Shown here: positions 21,210 through 32,344 of the stretch, piece by piece
How positions within the stretch are numbered: position 1 is the stretch's first letter
Layout: every line of letters begins with the position of its first letter
Assembly (NCBI GenBank): GCA_034440615.1
Contig: JAOTOM010003193.1
Span: 38,501-102,500 of the forward strand
Direction of reading: 5' to 3'
DNA from: Ashinkailepas kermadecensis
Taxonomy: Eukaryota; Arthropoda; Thecostraca; Neolepadidae
DNA: 64,000 nucleotides
Translations under genes and position numbers: made by a program
Notes under the pieces: model-generated
Seen by the model: only the letters and a program-made list of their open reading frames with translations
Database searches by the model: none
What the model was told of the DNA's origin: nothing

Positions 21210-24200
21210 TTGAGATAATCTACATTCAATGCTTCGTCTGGCCCAAATAAGGTACCCCAGTGGACCACGTTCATTTTCTGAATTTCATCAAACCTGACCT
21301 GCGGTCAAACGCTGACCTTCAAGGTCACATGCTCGGATGTGCTGCTTCCTTGGTCGGTGAGAGATTATTCGACGCTATTATCCATCCGAGAAATGTATTC
21401 AGGAAAATGTTACTCGATACACCATAATTTTCCTATAGGACGTAATGTTAAAGTATTCGTTAACCTGAGGTCAACTGGGGACAGCAATTAACCAGGTGAT
21501 TTCGTGTGCTGCATGCCAACTTGATAGCGGTGGCGCAAGCGTTGAATCATTCCAATAAGTGAATTATCCGGCAAGTACCCCACATTTGACCTCGTTGACC
21601 TTCTGGCCTCTGTAGGCAAAAGGTTTCGTCGTAGCAAAAAAACGTGTCGTGGTGCACGTACCTGCGAAGGTTGCGTCAAATTTTCAAGCGAATCCGAGGA
21701 TATTGGTGAATGCGTTCCTGAATGCGTTGCTGAATGGGATGCTAGTGCTACCTGATGAAATGCGTCATCGATAGAGGTCAGATCACGCAGTGTTCTGTTT
21801 CTTGTGTTGATAGTGTATGTATCAGTGTTGAGATAGTCTACATTCAATGCTTCGTTTGACCCACATACGGTACCCCACTGGACCGCCTTCATTTTATGAA
21901 TTTCATCAAACCTGACCTGAGGTCAAACGCTGGTCTGGACGGTCAAATGCTCCGATGTGCTGCTTCCTTGCTCGGTGGGGGATGATTCGGCGCTAATATC
22001 CATCCGATAAATGTATTCAGGAATCTGCTTTTCGGTACACCGTAATTTCCCCATAGGGCGTAATGCTAGTGTTTATCTTGACCCGAGGTCAAACGTTGAC
22101 CTTGAAGCTGGAATACTTGGATGTGCTGCTTTCTTTCCCGATGAGAGATTATTCGGCGCTAATATCCATCCGATGAATGTATTTAGGTTGATATTATTCG
22201 GTACCCTGTAGATGGCAATAGTGCAAGGTCAAAACAATATTTTGTGAACATTGGTCAAACTTTGAGATTGTACGTCAGACGCTTGAATGTGCTGCATCCA
22301 TGAGCCATACCCAATGTCTGTGTGTCATTTCGTGGTGCCAGGTAAAATATTACGGAAATTATCGGGTACACAAGAATTAGGTATATTTGCTATTTTGGGT
22401 CATTTTTTTTTGCGAACGGTGATGAATCGGGGACCATGACGGGCGATTTTGATTGATGTGCTCTATGTAAGTGCTATGTAGACCAATACCTGCAAAAAAT
22501 CAGGGATATCCAATGTGCCACCGTGACTTTATTCGGTACCCCGTAAATAGATATAGTGCATGAGTCAAACCAACTGGTGACCTGAAATGGTGACCACAAA
22601 CTTTGGTGACCTGAAACCTTGACATTGAAGATCACGTAATTCGATATGCTGCATTCGTATGGACAGCGGATATCAAGGCGTTGGAATCATCCGGTAAAGT
22701 AAAATACTTTGAATTGTATGCGGTACCCCGTATTTGACCAGAATGACCTTTCTTGACCTCTGTATATCAATATCTGGATATCTGGATATCATTGTTTGCC
22801 CTCTGATCGTCCTACATAATAATTGTTGTTTGCCTTACGTTGGCAAGCGACAACGATCATATCCTTAAACAATGAACGAAATCGCAGAGTATGCGAACAG
22901 GATGCTGAATGTGGAAGCGAATGCGTTGCTAATATCATGGACATGCACCGGGGGAAATAATTGATTCGCCGACCCGATTTTTTGGGACTACCGACGGGAA
23001 TTTTGGTTCGAGCGCGATGTTTAGGGGCTCAGCGCGAGTTTGCGGGTCGGGTTGTACTCAGCTGGGCTCCATCGCGATCTTGGCGGGCCCCGGTGCAAAT
23101 TTTCGGTTCCGGTGCGAGTTCTTTGATACCCACGGTATTTATTTCGAGCCCCTATGCGAATTATGGTGGTCCCGAAACAATTGTATGGGGTCCGGTGTTA
23201 TTTGTTGTGACCCCGTCGCGATTCTTGGTAACCCACCCTGTCAGGAGGGGGTGGGAGAATTTATCACGCCACTGCGGCTGCTCAACGAGGTTTTTTTTTT
23301 CAGCCGATGGCACCCTTCAGTGTGGTTAGGCCCTTCGGAAAATTGTATTTTGGAAGCTGTTCGGAGCTTTCCGGTGCTCAGATAGATTATACGGAGTCCC
23401 TTTGTGATTTGTTTTCAGGGTCCAGTTCTATTTTTGTAAGCCCCTTGTGCGATATTTTCGGGCCTCGGTACGATTGTTCGGGCTCCTGGTGCATTTTTTT
23501 CGGTGTCCCAACACGTTTCTTCTCCGGGGCCCGACGCTTTTTGTGGGTCTTCGAAGCAATTTTCGTGGCCGCAGAGTGACATTTCCGGTAGGAATTAATT
23601 TTGGGGAAGCCAGCTGCGACTTGTGGGGCTCCGGCGCGACTTTTTGGGCATGCAGTTTGATTTTCGAGCGCAGCGACATCACTTTTTTGGTCTAAGTGAT
23701 CTAAACGATTGTATTGGCCCCATCGTAATTTATCGGGATTCCTAGCACGAAATTTGGTGGCCTCGACATGTTTTATGGGGCTTTTGGAGCGATTGTTGAG
23801 ACCCCAGTGTGATTTTCCATGTCAGAACTGATATTTCCTTGCCCCGGCTTCAATTTTAGTGTGGTCCCGATGAGACTTTTGGGGTCCGGTGGGACGTAGC
23901 GTGATTTTCAGGGGCCCAGGCTCGATCTTTTGGAGCCCCGTCGTGATTTTCAAGGACCCCGGGATTACTTTTTTGGGGCCCCCATCGTGATTTTGAAGAG
24001 CCCCGGTCTGACTTTTTGGTAGCTCCAGCGCGATTTTCAGGGGCTCCGACCCGACCTTTTGGGCCCCAGTGTGATTTTCAGGGGCTCGGCCCGTTTTTTT
24101 GGGGCCCCAGCATGATTTTCTGTGGCCCTGACGCGGCGTTTTTGGAGCCCCAGTGGCTCCAGATTCAGGGGCTCCGGTCTGACCTTTTGGAGCCCCAGCG

Positions 24201-24405
24201 TCATTATTGGAGGTTCTGGAACGAATTTTAGGGCCTCCAATGTTATTTTCAGGGGCCTTGATGGGCCTCTTGGGGGCCCAGCGGGATTTTTAGGAAGCCT
24301 GGTGCAATTTTTACGAACTCCAGCGAGATTTCTGAGGACCCCACAACCTCTCGGGGGAGGGGGGGGGAAATTGTCCAATGCCCCCTTCGGTACGCCACTG
24401 ACGCT
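21210..24405 (-). mobile_element. Modular repeat family Y, minus copy
   Basis: Read on the minus strand, the block starts near 24402 with CAGTGGCGTACCGAAGGGGG, runs through a 21-22-bp array to about 22970, then TTAGCAACGCATTCG (22920), then modules with GGTACCCCGTA-like boxes (near 22720, 22536, 22201, 22035, 21868, 21250), AGGTCA clusters and ATGTGCTGC boxes. A ~125-bp unit carrying AGGTCAAACGYTGACCTT is repeated at 22186-22079, 22020-21897 and 21400-21277. It parallels 10190-11640 in the same order. No enzyme is encoded; mobility is inferred from the two dispersed inverted copies. Confidence 0.6.
22970..24350 (-). repeat. Long degenerate 21-22-bp minisatellite
   Basis: About 60 units. On the plus strand the two commonest forms are GCCCCAGYGTGATTTTCAG and GCTCCGRYCTGACYTTTTG, each closing with GG, and they often alternate, giving a 42-44-bp higher-order period (clearest at 23940-24300). 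Frames through it stay open for 70-120 codons because the unit lacks stop codons in several phases; these are not genes. Confidence 0.75.
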
Positions 24406-24407
24406 GG

Positions 24408-24412
<5 letters not shown>

Positions 24413-24454
<42 letters not shown>
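24413..24454. repeat. (TA)n microsatellite
   Basis: A 42-bp TA tract immediately beyond the CAGTGGCGTA end of family Y. Confidence 0.95.
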
Positions 24455-24459
<5 letters not shown>

Positions 24460-24679
24460 TATGTCTGTTCATTCAGTTTCGTGAAGTCGCCAGAGCTAAT
24501 GAAGCATGTTAAATCACCATTTGCAATCATAAAAACGCCTAAGAAGGCAAAACAAAAATATCACATCAAACCCCTGAAGAATGATCCAAGGATCCGAAAG
24601 TTTGACAACGGGAAGCGTGGAAAAACTTGAGCGCGGTCAGTTATCAACTTATCTAGGAACCATTCTCATGAGCTTCGTT

Positions 24680-24960
24680 TGTGTCTCAACTCCCAGGGGC
24701 CCTCCCCAGTCTTCGACAGCCTTTCCGTCAAGCACGTTAGGTTCGACAGGTGTCAAGGACATTCCAGCACTGAAACTGGCCCTCAGTATTCCTCACAATC
24801 ATCGCTAGCTCTTCGGGGCTCTCTTTAGCTGTCAAGGGGTCATGTTCTTCTCATAGGGACCTCCTCCCTGCTTCTTTGGCATCCCAGTTCAGTTCTCTCC
24901 AGTGCTCAGTGGCCCTTCCCCTTGTGTGGCCCTACTCCGTAAAGCAATGCCTTACGAAAC
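24680..24960 (+). repeat. Degenerate ~21-bp CT-rich array
   Basis: Units such as CTCAACTCCCAGGGGCCCTC, CTCAGTATTCCTCACAATCA and TCGGGGCTCTCTTTAGCTGT recur at roughly 21 bp. The same unit style (CAGGGGCTC..TTC) fills 59560-60190. No coding significance. Confidence 0.45.
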
Positions 24961-25274
24961 TGGTAGATATAGCATAATATATATTTTAACGAGATATTTC
25001 GTTTTTTGTTGGAATGAAATTACAAAATTCCGAGATACCCAACAACATATCAAGAGCTCATATACCAATCTTGCGTTGTAGAGGTGGAGGCTTGTATGTA
25101 TTTGGTATTGCCGGTACAACGCCAATCAAAATGTTGATAGCGCAATACGAATATGTTGATTGCCCTGATAATGGTCACCCAATACTGGTGTTAACGCCGT
25201 GAATTTGCAAAGGGCATCAAGCACGTTTTATCCAAAGAGACATGTGGTGCTCAATAGTCAGAGTAGAGTATAAC

Positions 25275-25940
25275 AGTCAGGGGCGTCGATTTGTATCCTT
25301 TTCCGGGGGCCATGGCCCCCCCAATGCTGATCTTGGCCCCCCAATGTTGATTTGGGCCACCCCAATAACCCATGCTATTTTTATGCTGATAAAAAGCTAA
25401 AGGAAAAAAAGAAGAAAAACACTGTGTTAGGTACATAGAAAACTTAGTTGATGTTAACGAGCACATTTTGTACTGAAAAAAAAAACAGATTTGGACTAGA
25501 TAGTGGAGTGAGCAGGGGCGTCGATTTGTATCCTTTTGTGGGGGCGTGGCCCCACCAATGTTGATCTTGGCCCCCCAATGTTGAATTGGGCCCCCCCAAT
25601 AACCTATGCTATTTTATGCTGATAAGAAAGCTAAAGGGAAAAAATGAAAAACACCATGCTAGGTAAGTAGAAACATTGATGTTAACCAGCACATTTTGTA
25701 CTGAAAAGAAACAGATTTGGATTAGATAGTGGACTGACCCTCCACCTTTTGCTGGAAAATGTAAAATTGTGTGCAAAAACAAACAAAATAGCTGAAATTC
25801 CCTCCACTGTGGAAGTACAGCTTACATCATAAAATGTCGAGATTAGCGACGCTGATGCATTTTAAACCAGATTTTCTGAAAGAAAATTTGCTAAGCAACT
25901 AAACACCAATTGCATGGTCATACTGATGTTTGTACACACC
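25275..25940 (+). repeat. Two 5' portions of the CAGGGGCGTCGATTTG repeat, tandem
   Basis: Copies start at 25275 and 25513. Both read (C)AGGGGCGTCGATTTGTATC, a G-run/CCATGGCCCC block, AATGTTGATCTTGGCCCCCC, TATGCTGATAA, and CAGCACATTTTGTACTGAAA. The first is cut at about 230 bp by the start of the second; the second continues through TCCACCTTTTGCTG to about 25940. No protein is encoded. Confidence 0.75.
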
Positions 25941-27205
25941 AGCAGGGGTGTCGATTTGTATCCTTTTGTGGTGGCCATGGCCCCACCAATGTTGATCTTG
26001 GCCCCACCCCCCAATGTTGATTTGGGCCCTGCCCTCAATAACCTATGCTATTTTTATGCTGATAAAAAGTGAAAGGAAAAAAGAAGAAAAAAACACTGCT
26101 AGGTACATAGAAAATGTAGTTGATGTTAACCAGCACATTTTGTACTGAAAGGAAACAGATTTGGATTACATAGTGGGCTAACTCTCCACCTTTTGCTATG
26201 ACTTTCAAAATTGAGTGCAACAAAAAATTGCTGGATTTCCCTCCCCTGTGGAAGGACAACTTACATCATAAAATGTTAAGAATAGCTGATGCTAATGCAT
26301 TTTAAACCAGATTGTTCAACAAACAAAAAAATGTTCAGCCACAAAACAACAATTGCATTGTCATACTGATGTTTGTATACACCACCAATGGCAAAACCAC
26401 ATGCATATGGAGCTTGAATAAGGTTCATTCCATTCTCACTTTCCAGTCATTGTCAAACTTGCAATGACTGCATACCAGTGAGTGAACCAGTGAACAACAA
26501 TCAGTTATCATTGAGATTGTGGATATACAAACTATAATTATCTTCACCAGTCGACCCATCACACCATCAGCTTGATATTTACCTGGTGCCTACCTAGGTA
26601 CCTACATGCCCAGTGACAATGTGGATATTCTTTTACTTTCTGCCATAGCGTTGTTTACACTAGATATGTAACCGAATGTGCCGCATATCGGCAGTAAAGG
26701 TCGCACTGTTCAAATATACCACTGGATATGGATGCAACGTTTTGATGACGTCACAAGCATTCACAGTGTACGACTTATTCGCCCATCGGGAAACCGGACG
26801 ATGTTGCAACATTACATATGACTCAGTGCAGCGTGAAACTGCCATGAGACCATCGCAGTGGCTTCAGATCATCAGAACCTCTTCAAATAGATCCATATGC
26901 ATGCATTCAATTTTGATATGGGGAATCCAAGTGTCAAACTGAACCAACGAGAGCCATGTGTGAGCCAATCTGCCAGCTTATGACACCATGAAAGACAAAA
27001 CTCAGCAATAAGCTGCATGGACACTGCATTATAATTGATATTCCTGAGCAATATGTACTAAGTTATGGCGCACATGACTTCCAAAGCAAACCTTAAAAGC
27101 TACACCAAAGTTAGCCTTCAAGCCTTGGTGACGTCACAGCTTTTTCCTCATATATTGCAGAAATTGGTAGCATCAGGCATGTTTCAATTTCGCTGCGCAT
27201 GGGGG
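25941..27205 (+). repeat. CAGGGGTGTCGATTTG repeat, long copy
   Basis: It starts CAGGGGTGTCGATTTGTATC and follows the family through TTTTGTACTGAA, AACTATAATTATCTTCA and CACCATCAGCTTGATATTT to TGGTAGCATCAGGCATGTTT and CGCTGCGCATGGGGGG at about 27205. Relative to the copy at 27551-28577 it carries an extra ~275 bp at about 26630-26905, between GACAATGTG and TTGATATGGGG. Confidence 0.7.
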
Positions 27206-27550
27206 GGAGTGATTTTTAGGCGTGCCGGACCATAAAGGTCATTTGCGCCGCCTCTAAAGCAAGTACGTTATATGCCTGTCTATAATAGCGAGTGTTTGCT
27301 ATCAAGGTGCAGGCAGGTGAACATTTACGTTAAGGGAATTTTACGTTATAGTTTGTGTGATATTTTAGGTGCTGAAGGCGGGGGCTGATATGGGGACATG
27401 TCTAAATGGTTTTAATTTTACTTTGCTCCTCCACAAAATAATTTGTAGTTTTGGTGGGGGTGTGGCTGCGCATGCGACGTGCGAAGCTTATGCATTGCCC
27501 ATATAGTTTTGCACGTTACATGATTTTTTCTCGACAAAATGGAGGACTAC
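27206..27550. other. Spacer between repeat copies
   Basis: No feature recognised; includes AGGTCATTTGCGCC and a GGTGGGGGTGTGGC segment. Confidence 0.35.
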
Positions 27551-28577
27551 CAGGGGGGTCGATTTGTATCCTTTGGTGGGGATCATGGCCCCACCAATGT
27601 TGATCTTGGCCCCCGCAATGTTGATTTGGGCCCCCCCCAATAACCTATGCTATTTTATGCTGATAAGAAAGCTAAAGGGAAAAATGAAAAAATATCATGC
27701 TAACTAGAAAGATTGATGTTAACCAGCACATTTTGTACTGAATAGAAACAAATTTGTATTAGATAGTGGACTGACTCTCCACCTTTTGCTGAAAAATGTA
27801 AAATTTTGTGCAAAAAAAACAAACAAAATAGCAGTATTTCCCTCCACTGTGGAAGTACAGCTTACATCATAAAATGTTGAAATAAGCAATGCTGATGCAT
27901 TTTAAACCAGATTGTCTGAAGAAAAAAAACCGCTAAGCAACTAAACAACAATTGCATGGTCATACTGAAGTTGGTACAAACCACCAATGGCAAAACCACA
28001 TGCATATGGAGCTTGAACATCATTAATTCCATTCTCAATTTCCAGTCATTGTCAAACTTGCATGCAAATCATGGTTATCATTGATATTGTGGATATACAA
28101 ACTATAATTATATTCAGCAACCTACCCATCACACCATCAGCTTGATATTTACCAAGGTACCTACCTACCTACAAACCCAATGACAATGTGCATTGATATT
28201 GATATGGGGCTACCCAATCTCAAACTAAACCAACAAAAGCCACGTTTGAGCCAATCTGCTAGCCTATGAAAACACGAGAGCAAAGTCAGCAAGAAGCCGT
28301 ATAGACACCTCATTATAATTGATATTCCTGAAGAAAACAATGGTTAGTAAGCTATTGCCACACGTGACTTCCTAAACAAACCCTAAAGAGTCATACAAGA
28401 CCAATGTCTGGTAGCGGCCAAGGCCTGTAGCGGCATTAAATGCCCCCCCCCCCCACGATACTATTACCTTAGAAGGTACACCAAAATTCGCCTTCAAGAT
28501 TTGGTGACGTCAGAGCTTTTTTCTCTTATATTGCAAATATTGGTAGCATCAGGCGTGTTTCAATTTCACTGCGCATG
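27551..28577 (+). repeat. CAGGGGGGTCGATTTG repeat, 1.03-kb copy
   Basis: It starts CAGGGGGGTCGATTTGTATC and ends with GGTAGCATCAGGCGTGTTTC and CACTGCGCATGAG. It matches 25941-27205 along its length apart from the missing ~275-bp block. It also carries a C14 run near 28442-28455. No coding capacity. Confidence 0.75.
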
Positions 28578-29777
28578 AGAGAGTTAGAGCATTTTTCAAT
28601 TTTCAATTTTCAAAGTTTAAAGAACTTAACCAAGCCGAACCTAACCTATTTTAAGTTGCTGTTGAATAAAAAATGATTGGTAAACTTGCAGTTTAAGGTG
28701 ATTGTTTGTTTGTTCTAATTTGTCTTCAGAATACCATGTTCATGACGGTGACTAAGACGATGGGACCACTTATTTTCGGTGCAAATATATTTAATTTTAA
28801 TTTGAAAAAATGACAAATTGTCCAACTGAAAACTTAAACCAACCTACCCCAACCAATCCTAACCAATTTGTTTGCTTTATGGTGGCAAATGTGTGTAAAC
28901 ACTTTTCTTGGTTGGTTGGTTAGTTATTTGGGCTTACGGCCGCATTGACTGCGTTGGTCATACAGCGCCCACAACACTTTCCTTGTTCCTTAAAGCACAA
29001 TAATACCAAAAAGTTTTTAAAAAACAAAAAACAAACATGTTCAGACTTTTGTTTTCTTCAAAAGCAGCTTAGGTTAGGTTAGGTTGGGTTAGGTTTCTTT
29101 ATTAAGGTTGAGAATTTTCAGAAAATAAATTAATTGACATTTTTATTTTGTTTATTTTTTTGTTCTCAAACGATAGGTTAGGCTAGGTTCGGTTAGGTTT
29201 TGTTGCATTAAAGAAAAAAACATTTATGTTTATGTTATGTTACCGAACTCAAAGCCCTTTTTGGTAATATATTGCTCACAACCTGAAAAGTAAGCATTCA
29301 CAAAGAAAATAAGTGGATCCAATCATCTTAGTCACCTTCATAAACATGGTATTCTGCAGAAAAAAAACAATTTTTAAAAAGGGAAAAAAAGAACACCTTA
29401 AACTGCAAGGTTACCAATTAATTCGAAATTTTTTGGGGAAGCTTTTTTGGAAATTTTTGAAAAGTTTTCCCACTTGGAAAGCCTAAACTAACCCAACTTA
29501 GCCAAATCTAACCCATTTGTTTGCTATATGGAATTAAATGTGTGTAAAAACTTGTATTGTTACCACCTTAAAGCACAATAATACCGGTTTAGCTAGGTTA
29601 GGCTAGTTTAGATGCTGAACTTCGAAATAAAAAATAAAAAATTCAAACATAAAATAAAATCGGAAATTTTCCTTCAAAAGGAGCTGACGTTAGGTTGGGT
29701 TAGGCTGGGTTCGGTTGTTCAATTTATAAAATTTTCGGAATGTACCTCGCTTCATTTTGTTTTTTTTTTCTCCAAAG
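28578..29777. repeat. AT-rich zone with repeated TTAGG-type and AAAGCACAATAATACC motifs
   Basis: AAAGCACAATAATACC recurs at 28984 and 29571 (a related CTGCAATAATACC is at 14567), usually preceded by GTGTGTAAA and followed by a run of TTAGGTTAGGTTRGGTTAGG type. Segments 28620-28800 and 29280-29420 are partly inverted relative to each other (GTGACTAAGACGATGGGACC against GGATCCAATCATCTTAGTCAC). This looks like inverted copies of an AT-rich MITE-type repeat. No gene is seen. Confidence 0.5.
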
Positions 29778-30115
29778 CAAGGGCGTCGATTTGTATCCTT
29801 TTGTGGGGGCCACTGCTCCACAAATTTTGATCTTGGCCCCCTCAATGTTGATTTGCCCCCCCCAATAATATACGCTATTTTTATGCTGATAAGAAAGTTA
29901 AAGAAAAAAAGAAGAAAAAAACACCATGCGACTTACGTAGCTTAGTTGATGCCAACCAGCACATTTTGTACTGAAATGAAACAGATTTGAATTGGATAGT
30001 GGATTGACTCTCCACCCTTTGCTGTAAAATTGACAACTTTGTGGAAAAAAAACAAAGGAGTTGGATTTCCTTCCAATTTGCAAGCACGACTTACATCATA
30101 AAAGCAACCTTAATC
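29778..30115 (+). repeat. CAAGGGCGTCGATTTG repeat, truncated copy
   Basis: This fifth family member starts GCAAGGGCGTCGATTTGTAT and ends near CACGACTTACATCATAAAAG. It contains the shared GATCTTGGCCCCC, TATGCTGATAAGAAAG and CAGCACATTTTGTACTGAAA. Confidence 0.7.
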
Positions 30116-31380
30116 CTTGGCAACGCGGTACATAGTTTATCGTCGCTTTACCGAGGCTTATTTACTGACGCACCCGAGCAGAAATCGGGCATATTCGAAA
30201 TTCGGTGGAGAAATTCGGCGCAGCCTGGCAATCGCACTCGTGACGTCACGGCTCAGAACTATGGGCCTGTGGCGGCCGCAGAAGTGACAAACACCTGCTT
30301 GTAAGTTATATAAGGTCAAAGCCCATCACCAAATGTGTCTGGAGAGACTTGATAGACACTTGCGCGCAATAAATGCCACAAATCGTGGTGGGCGTTTCTC
30401 AGAACATCCAAATAAAAAATTCCAGTTACAAAAATTCCAGCGCATAAAGTCTAAATTTGAGGTTGCAGTCGACAAATGTGACTGAGGTGAGACATTCTTG
30501 ATGCAATTGCGCGCAGTGTTTAATCCGTAGCCTAATCTCATGTGACGTACTGATTCGTTTTTTGTACTTCGCACTTTCTGATGTATCTGCATATTGGTGT
30601 GATTTTAAATAGTGAATAAATAGCCTGCTGCTATTTAATTCCCAAAGGAACAGTAGTTGAAGAAGTAGGCAGGTAAGCTTGAACAAGAACATCCAAATAA
30701 AAAATTCCAGTTACAAAAATTCCAGCGCCTAAAGTCCAGTCCATGCCTTTTTCTGATTTGTGCTCAGGGTTTCCATTTTAATATCACATAACTATCACGT
30801 ATGTCTTCAAGAAGGTCTGTTTTTAGTTTACTTTTATTAATATTTTCACTCCACTGCACCTGGTGCTTTTTCTGTCCTGGATTGGGGCACCTAGTGTTGC
30901 ATTTCCGTCCAGGGGTTGGCACACCTTTTGGTAAATTTACAGCTTAAGGCAATTTCTGATTTCTTGATTTGTTTAATGCAATGTTTAAGAATGTGATGAA
31001 CATGATGTTACTGCTCATTTTGGTAAAGTTGTGTTTTAAGGTGTTTTATGAATTCGTGGAATGTATCATTTCAATGCAATGTTTATGAATGTGACCCAAA
31101 TTATGGGACCACTCATTTTCTATACCAATGCCTACATTTCAGGTTGTGAGCAAAATAACACCAAAAAAGGCCTTGAATTAGGTGTCATAGGATAAGCTAT
31201 TCTTTTTAAATAAAAATAAATGCAACATAACCTAACCTAACCTAGCCTACCCTCCCTTTGGCGAAAAACAAAACCAAAACATCAAGTTGTAAAAATTTCA
31301 AGCAATGTATTTTTTTACAATAAAAAATGTAACTCAACTTAACATGTTGAAATGTAAACGAAAATAACATGTTGAAAGTA
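30116..31380. other. Intergenic DNA with a 50-bp direct repeat pair
   Basis: Direct repeats at 30402-30451 and 30687-30736 (starting GAACATCCAAATAAAAAATT) differ at one base and are 285 bp apart. Upstream, 30170-30303 reads open with SAQPGNRTRDVTAQNYGP on the plus strand, a string typical of repeat-derived frames. No gene is supported. A (CCTAA)-type run is at 31220-31248. Confidence 0.4.
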
Positions 31381-31384
31381 CTAT

Positions 31385-31599
31385 ATTTTCAGGAATGGAA
31401 TCCTGTGCTGATGATATTTTCTGTAATAAATTTGCAAATCAGATCTACATCATTAGTGTTAATAAATATGAAAAATTCATAGAAATGCATACACCGGTTT
31501 GTGGACAAGAAGTTATTCGGATGATTTATGATGTATTGGAACATGGCAAATGTTTCATGATAGAAGCAGGCAAAGATAAAGTACTTATATCTCAATAAA
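31385..31599 (+). CDS. Candidate terminal exon of an unrecognised gene
   Basis: TACTATATTTTCAG at 31379-31392 is a good splice-acceptor string, and from the ATG at 31395 an uninterrupted frame of 67 codons follows, ending ...IEAGKDKVLISQ at a TAA whose bases overlap an AATAAA signal (31594-31599). Residues include HTPVCGQEVIRMIYDVLEH. The sequence is not repeated elsewhere in the window and lies outside the recognised repeats. I do not recognise the family, and no upstream exon is identified, so it may be chance or a retro-fragment. Confidence 0.3.
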
Positions 31600-32059
31600 T
31601 GGTCAGTTCACTAACAAGACAGCAAATTCACTCAAATAGCACTCAAAACACCAGGCGGCCCACTCTTTTTGCAAGTTTAAAATCGATGACAGTGCTTTCT
31701 TGAATCATGTTTAAAGCACATGAAGGAAATGTATTGCTGACACTTGTAAGGAACTGATGTGCAATCTGCAATCTACTCTCGATCGTGCAATCTGCGGAAA
31801 AACACGTTGAGCAGCCGCAGTGGCGTATTAAAGGGAAAAGTTCCCCTCCCTAATGTCAGGCACCAATGAAATACTTTCACCCACCGTCATTACTATTCAG
31901 GTCTGCTGTGCTCTGATGCTCCATCAATGCCGGTGTGTTTTAGCCTGCATCTGATCGCTGAAGTATTTTTATTTAAGCCGGTGTGTGTTTGTTGGTGTGT
32001 GGAGTGAGGAGGAGGGTAACGGTGACGGTGACGGTGACGATAGATCCGAGCCCACTATA
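31600..32059. other. No gene recognised; CAGTGGCGTA motif
   Basis: The element-end-like sequence CAGTGGCGTATTAAAGGGA lies at about 31820. Otherwise no feature is seen. Confidence 0.4.
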
Positions 32060-32340
32060 TGGCACGGCAGTCGCATGCTATTACTCAGAGTTGTTATGTT
32101 GACATGTACTGAGCACTGCTCTTTTAATTATGTGACTTCACCAGTTATTGGACGATTTTCCCCGTTGGTGAGGATGCTGAATAAACATAAACATAAACAT
32201 CGTCGAATAAAAATAGGAATTTCTGAGATCCGAAAATATAGTGGGCTAAATCCGACGAGTTTTTTTTTTTTTTGGGGGGGGTCTAGTGCGTTGGCACTTC
32301 GGCCCCCCCCCCAATGTTTTTCAAAAATCGACACCCCTGA
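32060..32340 (-). repeat. Interspersed repeat ending CAGGGGTGTCGATTTTTG (copy 2)
   Basis: It is homologous to 990-1246: GCAGTCGCATGCTATTACTC, GAGGATGCTGAATAAACATAA-like text, AAAATATAGTGGGCTAAAT, a G-run, TGGCACTTCGGCCCC and AAAAATCGACACCCCTGA. It is not followed by a TA tract. No coding capacity. Confidence 0.6.
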
Positions 32341-32344
32341 TAAC

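Noticed and set aside
22961..24484. Several 70-122-codon frames, some hydrophobic, across 22.9-24.5 kb
   Set aside because: They follow the 21-22-bp repeat unit, are open in more than one phase, and show no domain.
29060..29200. Telomere or subtelomere
   Set aside because: TTAGG-type runs are only a few units long, in both orientations, and recur within an interspersed AT-rich repeat.
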